NCBI RefSeq assembly: GCF_002505485.1
Contig: NZ_DAVG01000085.1
Coordinates: 1 to 47,642 of the forward strand
Reading direction: 5' to 3'
Source of the DNA: Methanosarcina sp. UBA5
Lineage (GTDB): Archaea; Halobacteriota; Methanosarcinia; Methanosarcinales; Methanosarcinaceae
Length of the DNA: 47,642 bases
Shown here: positions 16,788 through 24,514 of the stretch, in pieces
Position numbering within the stretch: position 1 is the first letter of the stretch
Layout: the number at the start of each line of letters is the position of its first letter
The notes under the pieces: generated by a model
The model's database searches: none
What the model was told of the DNA's origin: nothing
What the model saw: only the letters and a program-made list of their open reading frames with translations
Translations under genes and position numbers: made by a program

Positions 16788-17222
16788 TTCGCTTAATTCT
16801 AAGAGAAAAGATTTATCGTTTAAATTTGAGAATTTTTAAGGTAAAATTTCCCAGACAATTTCGAATTTAATTCTTTTTCATTAAAAGCCGGCCTCATAAG
16901 ATTTCTCCAGATAAACTTAGCTTTCCCGAATTCTCTGAGCAAGTAAACCCGGAGAAACGAAGCCATATAACCATTTTTTATTTTCGGGAAAACGAGAACT
17001 AAGAACTATGCAGGCTCTGAGTAAGTAAGCTGATTTTCCTTTCAGAAATTAACGGCATTATACCCCAAAAGCAATTTTAGTTTCTAAATATATTTATATG
17101 AAATGAAAAGATAGTTACAATTAACGGACATCTGTGGATGTACAGACCGCCAGTTTCTGCCATCAAACAAACTAACAAGTAAATAAGCAAGTTACAAAGA
17201 AAATAAGCAGGAGAAAAAATCT
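16788..17222. other. Intergenic region upstream of the tandem small-protein pair
   Basis: 435 bases without a gene. A TATA-like block aaatatatttata at 17087-17098 would start a transcript about 100 bases before the ATG at 17223, giving a long 5' leader. Confidence 0.4.
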
Positions 17223-17402
17223 ATGATACAATCTTTTATAGTGGAACATTATCTCAACAAGGATGTAGATGTTTACTGCGGTGGGCCTGACATTTTCAAG
17301 GGAAATGTAGAAGCTTGTGCCGATAACGTTCTGACTCTCAGTAGCCAAGGGAAACTTACCCATATAGCCATCGACAAAATAATAGCCCTCTGGAGCCAAT
17401 AA
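17223..17402 (+). CDS. Small conserved protein, MM0924-like, copy 1
   Basis: 59-residue protein: a start of the type QSFIVEHYL, then VDVYCGGPDIFKGNVEACAD, VLTL and THIAIDKIIALW. It resembles the short Methanosarcina proteins named after MM0924. The alternating beta-strand pattern, with a central G-x-V-x-x-C-x-D-N-V-x-L block followed by an I-x-I-x-x-I-x-A strand, looks like an Sm/LSm-type small barrel; this fold is my inference. A CAGGAG site lies about 11 bases before the ATG. The copy at 17625 is about 74% identical over 58 positions. Two cysteines (C19, C32) are conserved in both. Function unknown; a small RNA- or ligand-binding protein is possible. Confidence 0.8.
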   Translation: MIQSFIVEHYLNKDVDVYCGGPDIFKGNVEACADNVLTLSSQGKLTHIAIDKIIALWSQ

Positions 17403-17624
17403 GCTCAAAATTTCATATTTCAATTTATTCCTGTATTATAGAGGACAAATGGATTAAGGAAAGATCTTGCGGTCTTCTCCTAAACCTAATTAGCGCTGAG
17501 AAACCTGATTAAAGCTGGAAAATTCTCTGGAAAGCTAAATTTAGTGCCTTTATCTCCATAAAATAAAGGTTATTCATTAGCGAGCCAGAGTTCAATACGT
17601 GAGAAAATACCGAGGTGTAGAGAA

Positions 17625-17801
17625 ATGCAGCCTTTTATCGTAGAACACCTTCTAGGCGAAGTCGTAGATGTTTACTGTGGAGGCCCTGATGTTTTTAACG
17701 GAAGGGTGGAAGCCTGCGCAGACAACGTGCTCACTCTCGAGCAGAATGGAAAGTACACGCACATAGCGATTGACAAGATAATAGCCATTTGGCGCGCTTA
17801 A
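17625..17801 (+). CDS. Small conserved protein, MM0924-like, copy 2
   Basis: 58-residue paralogue of the preceding gene, starting MQPFIVEHLLGEVVDVYCGG and ending IAIDKIIAIWRA. Ribosome site GAGGTG is 7 bases before ATG 17625. The two genes are 222 bases apart on the same strand, which leaves room for a separate promoter. Differences concentrate at residues 9-13 and at the 39-44 turn; the core strands and both cysteines are unchanged, so both copies appear to be under selection. A strong hairpin follows. Confidence 0.82.
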   Translation: MQPFIVEHLLGEVVDVYCGGPDVFNGRVEACADNVLTLEQNGKYTHIAIDKIIAIWRA

Positions 17802-17903
17802 CTGATTAAACAGCTCGTCGAATAAAAAAGATACTGGGTCCTAGGCATATTAGGTCTTGGACGTACTGAACCCTGGACGTAATGAGTCCTGAGGTATTGA
17901 ACC

Positions 17904-17945
17904 CTGGAAAAGTTCCGAAGCTTTTTAATACTTCGTCTTTTCCAG
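17904..17945. terminator. Two-stage hairpin between convergent genes
   Basis: The outer arms ctggaaaag (17904-17912) and cttttccag (17937-17945) are perfectly complementary. The inner arms cgaag (17916-17920) and cttcg (17931-17935) pair around a 10-base AT loop. It lies between copy 2 of the small protein and the converging agmatinase gene, so it could end transcription in both directions. A direct repeat tgaaccctgga lies just upstream. Confidence 0.55.
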
Positions 17946-18033
17946 CAGTTTTTTAAATTCAAAAGGTGAAAAATTGGAGTAATCCTACCGTAGTGTATTT
18001 TGGATCTCGGGATCACTTATTGGTTTTCTTATC

Positions 18034-18909
18034 TCACGTTTTTCTGCAACTCTTTGCATGGGAAGCAATAAATTCCCTCATCAATTTTGCCCCAAGCATG
18101 GCGGTTTGCCCGGAATCATATTCGGGGGCGATTTCTACGACATCAAAAGCCATTGAGAAAGGAGCAAGCATCCTTATCGCAGTCCTTACATCCCGCGCAC
18201 TCAGGCCGAAAGGCTCAGGCGTGCCAAGACCGGGGGCATAAGCCGGATCTATTGCATCCATATCAAGGGAAAGATAGAGCTGGCTGCAGTCAAGCCACTC
18301 GAGGGCTTCTTTGAGGATCTCCACCATGCCTATGGATTCCACATCATCAGCTGTATAATACTTCAGGTTGTTTTCCCTAGCAAAAACCCATTCTTCTTCC
18401 GGGCCGCTTCTTATGCCTATGGAAACAAGATTCTTCGTAACGTCATTGAGAATATTTCGGGACACACAGGCATGGTTATGCTTAAATCCCCTGTACTCTT
18501 CCCGGAGGTCAAAGTGAGCGTCCAGAACAATAACCCCGAACTCCTCTCCTGCGAGTTCGGCGCAAGCCTTCACCGTAGCGAAAGTCAGCGAATGCTCTCC
18601 GCCAAGCATGATGGGAAGCTTTCCATCACTCAGGAGATCTTTTGTAGCTTCGTAGAGGCTTTGCAGGGTCTCGTCAACCAAAGCTGAAGTTTCCAGATTT
18701 CCGGCATCATAGATCGGAAGATCCACAAGATCTATGTCGAAAGTCGGGTTATAACTCTCAAAATTCGCAGAGGCCTGCCGCATAGCATCCGGAGCCCAGC
18801 GGCTACCTGCCCTGTAAGAAGATGTATTATCAAAAGGCACGCCAAAGATAACATAACGTGCAGATTCATAGTCTGCAAGAGCATCTATAAAGGAATTGGG
18901 TAAAAACAT
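18034..18909 (-). CDS. speB: Agmatinase (ureohydrolase family)
   Basis: 291-residue ureohydrolase. It hydrolyses agmatine to putrescine and urea, a polyamine step in the cytoplasm. The two-manganese site is complete: GGEHSLT, the DAHFDLREEYRG block, NHAC, and the C-terminal SLDMDAIDPAYAPG signature. ATG 18909. It lies 82 bases after the aIF5A gene on the same strand. Since archaeal aIF5A is modified to deoxyhypusine or hypusine from a polyamine donor, and the family is known to supply that pathway, the neighbourhood suggests a link between polyamine supply and factor modification. Arginase or guanidinobutyrase activity cannot be ruled out by sequence alone. Confidence 0.9.
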   Translation of the reverse strand: MFLPNSFIDALADYESARYVIFGVPFDNTSSYRAGSRWAPDAMRQASANFESYNPTFDIDLVDLPIYDAGNLETSALVDETLQSLYEATKDLLSDGKLPIMLGGEHSLTFATVKACAELAGEEFGVIVLDAHFDLREEYRGFKHNHACVSRNILNDVTKNLVSIGIRSGPEEEWVFARENNLKYYTADDVESIGMVEILKEALEWLDCSQLYLSLDMDAIDPAYAPGLGTPEPFGLSARDVRTAIRMLAPFSMAFDVVEIAPEYDSGQTAMLGAKLMREFIASHAKSCRKT

Positions 18910-18991
18910 ACTTTAACCTGATATGAAATTATTTGCTTAAAAAAGAGTGGCTCAGGATCTTAACCTGAGTTTTCACATTAATCTCGAAAAT

Positions 18992-19378
18992 TTATGTCCG
19001 TATATCGAGCTTGACCTTGCCAAGGGCTGTAATGTAAGAAATCTCTTCGCCCTCTTTGACCTTATCCTTGTACTCATCAGGAATTACGATCTCAAAGGTT
19101 GAGAAATCTCCCATGTCCATGAGTTGGGCAATGTCACCGGTAATCGAGATTACCTGTGCAGTTTTTCTTTCCACAATCGGGACGTAGACTTTGGTTGCAA
19201 CTGAGCCTATGAAGGAGCGCTTCTGGCCGTCAAAGAGGCCAATAGCCTCTACCCTTGCCTTTGCGGCTCCGTGTTTTCCCGGCTTGGACTTGGTAATGCT
19301 CTTTATGACGCATGCTTCGTCATCAATGATTACGTATTTCCCTTCTTTGAGTTCCTTTACTTCTACCTGCTGTTTCAT
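18992..19378 (-). CDS. Translation factor aIF5A
   Basis: 128-residue archaeal homologue of eIF5A and bacterial EF-P. It helps peptide-bond formation at difficult sequences such as polyproline. Domain 1 is an SH3-like barrel with the hypusination loop SKPGKHGAAK; K35 is the residue expected to carry the (deoxy)hypusine. Domain 2 is an OB fold, about 70-128. Full length. The ATG at 19378 is preceded by GGGAG at 7 bases, with a TATA-like tttataaata about 30 bases upstream on the minus strand. First gene of a likely two-gene unit with agmatinase. Confidence 0.95.
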   Translation of the reverse strand: MKQQVEVKELKEGKYVIIDDEACVIKSITKSKPGKHGAAKARVEAIGLFDGQKRSFIGSVATKVYVPIVERKTAQVISITGDIAQLMDMGDFSTFEIVIPDEYKDKVKEGEEISYITALGKVKLDIRT

Positions 19379-19892
19379 AACGATTCTCCCATACGTTTTT
19401 AGATATTTATAAATAAGCTGTAAACGCCATTCCGGATTTGCCGGAGACTTCCACGGCTCCGGTAAAGTAGTATAAGAAGGCTTTTCTAATTTTTAAGCCT
19501 GACTCTTATTTTATTCATATATTGCTTAAGATCTGCATAGAAAAACTGGAAAATATTCCGAGCTTTAGTTGCCTGCAGAGCTAATCTACAGATCGAGAAC
19601 TAATACGATTAATTTATCCTTGACTATATAACGCTTGTGCGAGATTTTGCGTCTTTAGACTGGATTTCGAGAAAACTGCCTGAAATCTCCGGAAAATCCG
19701 GAGAAATCCAGGTTAAAGGAATACTGGATTAAAGGAAATATTGGATTTCAAAGAGAAAATCTTTTACCTTATATTACTTTTAGGAGCGTGCAGTAAAGCA
19801 AAAGTCCCTTAAAGCTTCCCTTTTTTTACAAGCATTTACATATTACATTTCACAATTCCTACTCCATACGCATCAATTTTCCGGTTTTCTTA
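19379..19892. other. Intergenic region upstream of aIF5A
   Basis: 514 bases. It holds the aIF5A promoter and a hairpin, tctccgg-aaaat-ccggaga at 19686-19704, inside a run of tccgg/ggatt-like repeats. No gene seen. Confidence 0.4.
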
Positions 19893-21632
19893 TTAAAAGC
19901 TGAGTCCAAGCTCCTCTAACTTCTCCGACCGGGGTACTCCTTCTTCATTCCATCCACGGTAATGGTAATATTCCTGAATTGCAGCTTCAAACTCCTGCCT
20001 TGGAAGTCCGTAACCTTTGTTCTCTCCCTCGTTTTCAAACAGTCTTTCAGGAAGAGTATCGTCTTTCCGGGTAAATCCTGCTTTAAGGTTATACATTCTC
20101 TCCAGATTATAGATTCTTTCTCCTATTTTCAGGAGATCTGCAGGCGATATCTCCATACCCGCGGCCGAAAGCAGGAGAGCCGAACCAAGCTCTTCGTTAA
20201 AGACAAAACCTGAGTAAGGGCAGAACACAAAAGAGTCCAGAACTGCAGTTAGGTTTTCAAACACCTGGAGTATGCCTGCTTTTCCTTTAAGGCTCAGACG
20301 GTTAAGACTTAAAGGCTTTCCAAGTACCTCAGGCCCGACCATAAAGGCAGTCAGATAGTCTCCCCCATGGCTGGAAGTAGCATAGGCCAGAGCCTGACCC
20401 CTTATCCCTCGCGGCTCAAAACCTCCGAGTTCGAGCCCCTTCACATCCATGCTCAAGTCTCTTCTCCCAAGACCTGATAAATATCGTCTGGCTCCGTTTC
20501 CGAACTTCGCTCCTTCCCCTATTTTCGAGAGCAGGAATTCAAGTCCATTAGCTTCGAGTACTCCTGCTTTGAGTTCTGCGCACGCCCCGAGCACGGAGCC
20601 TGCCGAGATAGGATCAAGCCCGTAATCCTTGCATATAGTATCAGCCTTAAGCACGGAATTCAGATCAGGATTTTCAAGGTTAAATCCAAAGGCCCAGATG
20701 GAGTCATAATCAGGCAAAATTTGCTCCGTTTCTGTAAACATCTGTCCTCTTTCTTTAATTCTCTTTTTACAACCCAGAGGACAGCCAGGGCAACTCTCAT
20801 TTTCAAGCTTGAAAGCGGATTTGATATGCTCTCCTGAAAGCGCATCTGCAAAGGGAGTCTTCCTTCCGGAAAAGTTTCTAGTGGGGATAAGATTCATATA
20901 ATCCAACAATTTTACAAGTGCAGACGTACCGTAATTTGCAAGGCCTTTGGAAAGTACGGGGCTTGCATCGAAAAACTTCCGCAGTTTTATCCCAAGTTCC
21001 CGGAATCCCTCAGGATCGGAAGGTAAAAGTTCTTTTTCCCCTTTCACAACAACGGCTTTGAGCATTTTTGAGCCGGCAACCGCACCCAGACCTCCTCTTC
21101 CGCTATGTATGGAATCAACAACAAAGGAGGAGATAAGAACCTGTTTTTCTCCTGCCCTGCCAATGCAGGCCACGCTGCCTTTGTTTTCAAGGGTTTCATT
21201 ACAGGCTTTGACATTTTTTCCCCAGAGCTGTTCTGCGGGCACAATTTCAACGTTTCCTTCCGTGATTTCCACATATGAAGGCCTGTTTGCCTTTCCGGTA
21301 ACTACCAGAGCATCAATTTCAGCTTTCTTGAGTTCTCTCCCGAAGCCCCCAGTGATGTTCCAGCTAAATACTGTGCCTGTTAGAGGCGATTTCGAGGTGA
21401 GGACTGCACCTGAAGCCATCGGGACAAGGCCTGAAAGAGGCCCGGAAGTAAATATTAAGGGATTTTCCGGACAAAGAGGATCAATATTCGCATCTGCAAG
21501 TTCGGAAAGCAATCTTACTCCAAGCCCTCGGCCGCCAAGGTATTTTCGAATTAAGTTTTCATCGGTCCTGACTGTACCTACCGATTTGGAACCAAGGTCT
21601 ACATATATTGTTTTTCCTGTCCAGCCAGCCAT
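19893..21632 (-). CDS. Aldehyde:ferredoxin oxidoreductase (tungsten enzyme family)
   Basis: 579-residue member of the tungstopterin AOR family, which oxidises aldehydes to acids and passes electrons to ferredoxin. The N-terminal domain (GKTIYVDLGSKSV to SGRGGLGAVAGSK) carries the family's pterin-binding motif. The 4Fe-4S ligands are C281-x2-C284-x3-C288 and C471 (in FVFCPYSG), all present. The length is slightly under the usual 600 or so residues. ATG 21632. Single gene with no cofactor-synthesis neighbours. The substrate cannot be told; detoxification of aldehydes or an indolepyruvate- or formaldehyde-type role are all possible in a methanogen. Confidence 0.92.
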   Translation of the reverse strand: MAGWTGKTIYVDLGSKSVGTVRTDENLIRKYLGGRGLGVRLLSELADANIDPLCPENPLIFTSGPLSGLVPMASGAVLTSKSPLTGTVFSWNITGGFGRELKKAEIDALVVTGKANRPSYVEITEGNVEIVPAEQLWGKNVKACNETLENKGSVACIGRAGEKQVLISSFVVDSIHSGRGGLGAVAGSKMLKAVVVKGEKELLPSDPEGFRELGIKLRKFFDASPVLSKGLANYGTSALVKLLDYMNLIPTRNFSGRKTPFADALSGEHIKSAFKLENESCPGCPLGCKKRIKERGQMFTETEQILPDYDSIWAFGFNLENPDLNSVLKADTICKDYGLDPISAGSVLGACAELKAGVLEANGLEFLLSKIGEGAKFGNGARRYLSGLGRRDLSMDVKGLELGGFEPRGIRGQALAYATSSHGGDYLTAFMVGPEVLGKPLSLNRLSLKGKAGILQVFENLTAVLDSFVFCPYSGFVFNEELGSALLLSAAGMEISPADLLKIGERIYNLERMYNLKAGFTRKDDTLPERLFENEGENKGYGLPRQEFEAAIQEYYHYRGWNEEGVPRSEKLEELGLSF

Positions 21633-21782
21633 ATCAAGTCCTCTATCTTTCTTTCTCTGATCCGGTTTCGTAATTCTGTTTTTTTCTAACGATTTTAATT
21701 TCTATTTTTATTTCTGTGTCATGTCCCCCTGCTTCTGTAGGGGTATGACACTGAAATTTTCTCTGTTTTTTCAATTTAAAAT

Positions 21783-22369
21783 TTATTTTTTGGAAACTGT
21801 AATATATCCAGACATTGTTTTGGTGTTAATGCCTTTAGCATTCTTTACTGTTAAGCTGACAGTATATTTTCTTGCTTTACTGTATGTGTGTGCAGGATTC
21901 CTGGCTGCTGAATATGTGCCATCTCCAAAGCTCCATTTCCAAGAAGTTGGACTATTGGCACTTTTGTCAGTAAACTGCACCTTCAAGGGCGCTTTTCCGG
22001 ATACTGAGGAAGCTGAAAAAGCAGCAACCTGAGCTTTAAGAGGAGATATAACAGTTATATACTTTGTTTTAATTTCCTTATCTCTTCCATATTCATTAAT
22101 TGCGGTATGTTTTACCGTATAAATCCCGGCTTTTGAATAGGTATGCTCGGGTTCTGTTCAGTTACCAGAGTAGATCCGTCTCCGAAATACCATTTCCATT
22201 CAGTTGGCGAGCCTGTACTTGTGCTGGCAAATTTAACTTTCAGTGGGGCTTTTCCAGACAGAGGGCTTGCAGAGAAAACCGCAACAGGTTTTACTGGGGC
22301 TGTCACTTTTATATAATTTGTTTTTATTTCAGTATCCTTACTTGCTGCATTAATTATATCTTGAAGATC
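21783..22369 (-). pseudogene. Truncated, frameshifted PKD-repeat surface protein
   Basis: The minus strand encodes the end of a large PKD-domain surface protein: a linker (DTEIKTNYIKV), one PKD domain (WKWYFGDGS), a second linker (EIKTKYITV), and a second PKD domain (WKWSFGDGT) ending normally in YITVSKK. Between the two domains, near 22148-22152, one base is missing from a C-run. The frame changes there, so the first domain ends early and the second is unlinked. The 5' part is gone: the frame is closed by TAA at 22370-22372, and no signal peptide or start exists. It is a remnant of a Methanosarcina cell-surface protein. Confidence 0.75.
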
Positions 22370-22415
22370 TTAAAAGAGCCAGCCTTTAAGATAAAGGAAT
22401 CTCACATATTATTGT

Positions 22416-22853
22416 ATGAATCTGGAGAAACCTTACATCGTTTCTATTTATGCCGTTCTACGGAACGAGAAAGGCGAATTCCTACTTCTCAGGCGGTCGG
22501 AAAACTCTCACAGCAATCCGGGAAAATGGGATCTGCCAGGGGGAAAGCTGGTCCATGGAGAGCCCCTTGAAGAAGCAGTTGTTCGGGAGACCTGGGAGGA
22601 AACCGGGATTTCAATTGTTCCCGGAGAAATTGCAGGATATACTACCTTTGAGCTTCCGGAAAAAAAGGTGATTGCCGTAATATATGATGGGGGATATATC
22701 ATTGCCGATGTAAAGTTGAGCCATGAACATTTGGAATATGCATGGAGCTCTCTTGAGCAGATTCTGGAAATGGATGCTCTTCCGGATCACTTCAAGGAAT
22801 TCTTTAAAAGATTCGCTGCAGAAAATAAGGAACCTCCAGAGCTATCGATTTAA
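22416..22853 (+). CDS. Nudix hydrolase
   Basis: 145-residue MutT/Nudix protein. The Nudix box is complete: it begins GGKLVHGEPLEEAVV and continues RETWEETGI, fitting GX5EX7REUXEEXGU, so Mg-dependent cleavage of a nucleoside diphosphate derivative is expected. The SIYAVLRNEKGEFLLLRRS start and LPGGK are typical of ADP-sugar or NTP pyrophosphatases, but the substrate cannot be assigned. ATG 22416 has no close ribosome site and lies 46 bases from the divergent PKD remnant, so its promoter sits in or beside that remnant. Confidence 0.9.
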   Translation: MNLEKPYIVSIYAVLRNEKGEFLLLRRSENSHSNPGKWDLPGGKLVHGEPLEEAVVRETWEETGISIVPGEIAGYTTFELPEKKVIAVIYDGGYIIADVKLSHEHLEYAWSSLEQILEMDALPDHFKEFFKRFAAENKEPPELSI

Positions 22854-22919
22854 TCTGGACTTATCGGTTCCTTTATGATTAATTTCTGTTTGAAGTTTTG
22901 AGAGTCCTTAAGATTAGTT

Positions 22920-23609
22920 TTACTTGAAGTACTTATCCTCAAGGTTTTTCCTTTTTTTCCTGCTGCGCTGCCAGCTTACCCCGATGTACAGGAAAACTGA
23001 AAGAGCTGAAAGAGCTGCCATACGCAGTACGTGACTGTATTTGCTCAAGAGGAGAGGGTTTATATCTTCTCTTTGCTCGTACTCAGGATACATAATATCC
23101 CGCCTGTTGCTGCTATGTCCCAGGCCCAAGGCGTGCCCGAATTCATGTTTTGCAATAGAAAGCATTGTAGTATCCCCATACTGGCGCCAGGCTTTACCCT
23201 GATAGTTTCCTACCTCAAGCACTATATCAACACTTACAAATCGACCATTTGATACCCTGGGGCTTGCGTAGCCAGCAACGCCTGGGGAAGCACCTTCGAC
23301 ATTCTCCAGATTTTCAACCCATTTTATCCTGATATCAGCTTCTTTCGAATTCACGTGTTTGAAAACAGGCGTGAATTCAAGGTTTCCATTTCCTCCTTTC
23401 TCCCAGTATTCCATAGCCTTTTCTATCTGTGCGTAATAGGTGGAACTGTAGTGTTCAGGTACACTTTTGTTTTCTACATATACAGTGATAGGAGAATGGT
23501 CCCATGGATGGTCTAAAAGTGTTTCTGGATCCGCTTCAGATGCTGCCGAAGCGATAGGTAAAATAAGTACCATCAATAACAGGGCAAAGGAAAACCTTAT
23601 TCCATACAT
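22920..23609 (-). CDS. Matrixin-like secreted zinc metalloprotease, membrane-anchored
   Basis: About 229 residues from ATG 23609. It opens with a signal peptide (RFSFALLLMVLILPIASA). The catalytic domain has the metzincin motif HEFGHALGLGH (three zinc histidines) followed by a Met-turn DIMYPEY, the matrixin pattern. The C-terminus has one membrane helix (AALSALSVFLYIGVSW) and a basic tail (RSRKKRK), so the protease should be anchored outside the cell. The frame also opens at GTG 23642, but only the ATG start puts the signal peptide at the N-terminus. No pro-domain with a cysteine switch is visible, and no inhibitor neighbour. Likely role: processing of surface or extracellular proteins. Confidence 0.85.
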   Translation of the reverse strand: MYGIRFSFALLLMVLILPIASAASEADPETLLDHPWDHSPITVYVENKSVPEHYSSTYYAQIEKAMEYWEKGGNGNLEFTPVFKHVNSKEADIRIKWVENLENVEGASPGVAGYASPRVSNGRFVSVDIVLEVGNYQGKAWRQYGDTTMLSIAKHEFGHALGLGHSSNRRDIMYPEYEQREDINPLLLSKYSHVLRMAALSALSVFLYIGVSWQRSRKKRKNLEDKYFK

Positions 23610-23841
23610 ACCGTTTCGATTGATATAAACCGGCCTCCACACATGGTAACTGATTGTTCGACTCCGAAAACCCCATGTAATATTAGTATCAAATAAAATC
23701 TGTTACAGAAGTGCCATCAATTTTGGTAAAAAATGTTATAATTCTCATTCAAAAATTAGTTTCTTAAAAATTAAAGTAAGTCTTGATAAGCCAATCTACA
23801 CTCACAAAAATTGCACTTAAATATTCCTTAAATTTGTCTGT

Positions 23842-24330
23842 TTAATCTAGAGTAGCTCTGGATATATCGCAAATCTCACAGTTCGGATCACGGCAATGTT
23901 TCTCTTTTTCCATCTCTTCCTCTTCACCTTTTTCGTCACCCGGAAATTCGGAAGCAAGAGCTCTCGTACTTTCGGCAAGTACTGCAGCATTGGAAATGGA
24001 TGCTCCTATCATAATGGCAGAAAATATGCTTTCTTTCTTGATTCCCTTTCTTTTCGCGACTCTAATATGCATTTTCAGGCAATGTTCGCAGCGAAGGGCA
24101 GAAGCCACACCTATAGAAATGAGTTCTATTGTCTCCGGGTCGAGATTCTTGAATTCCCTCATTATGGAATTCTCATAGAGTGTTTTCGGGATGAAAATCT
24201 CCGGAAGGTCTTTCATGAAGTTCATAATATAGGGAATTTCACCATACTGATTCCGGATATCTTCAAGAAGTTCAGGAATAACTTTTTCAGGATCCTTTTT
24301 CAAAATTTCCACAATATCCTCAAGTTCCAT
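23842..24330 (-). CDS. AhpD/carboxymuconolactone decarboxylase-like protein
   Basis: 162-residue CMD-family protein. It has the redox motif C81-E-H-C84-x3-H88 (ALRCEHCLKMH), as in AhpD-type alkylhydroperoxidases, and the helical IMIGASISNAAVLAEST that follows. Thiol-based peroxide or disulfide chemistry is expected. Unusual is a charged, glutamate-rich stretch followed by a second cysteine cluster near the C-terminus (CRDPNCEICD), which could bind a metal or extend the thiol relay. ATG 24330. It lies 183 bases downstream of mmp7 on the same strand, so it may be read through from the methanogenesis-marker operon, but a repeat block separates them. Confidence 0.82.
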   Translation of the reverse strand: MELEDIVEILKKDPEKVIPELLEDIRNQYGEIPYIMNFMKDLPEIFIPKTLYENSIMREFKNLDPETIELISIGVASALRCEHCLKMHIRVAKRKGIKKESIFSAIMIGASISNAAVLAESTRALASEFPGDEKGEEEEMEKEKHCRDPNCEICDISRATLD

Positions 24331-24434
24331 ATGAAACCACCCAGCATAATTAACGTGGAAACAGTATTCAAACGCCGTTTTCAGGGCCAGACTTTACACA
24401 TAAAGGATAAGTGAACAGACACGAACCCAGTAAA

Positions 24435-24514
24435 AATGTAAAGTGGATAGCTTTTACGCAGCAGAACCCGGATCAATGTAAAGTGGATAGCTCTTACGCA
24501 ATAGAATCCGGGTC
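24435..24514. repeat. Two tandem copies of a 40-bp unit at the mmp7 3' end
   Basis: Units 24435-24474 and 24475-24514 share aatgtaaagtggatagct and end acccggatc or atccgggtc, with about 6 mismatches. The second unit reaches into the mmp7 stop codon (24513-24515, minus strand), so the duplication covers the start of the mmp7 3' untranslated region. Confidence 0.75.

Noticed and set aside
17172..17423. 83-codon minus-strand frame
   Set aside because: It is antisense to the first small MM0924-like gene, which has a paralogue with conserved protein sequence.
20947..21660. 237-codon plus-strand frame
   Set aside because: It lies antisense within the AOR gene, whose cofactor motifs are complete; it is a composition effect.
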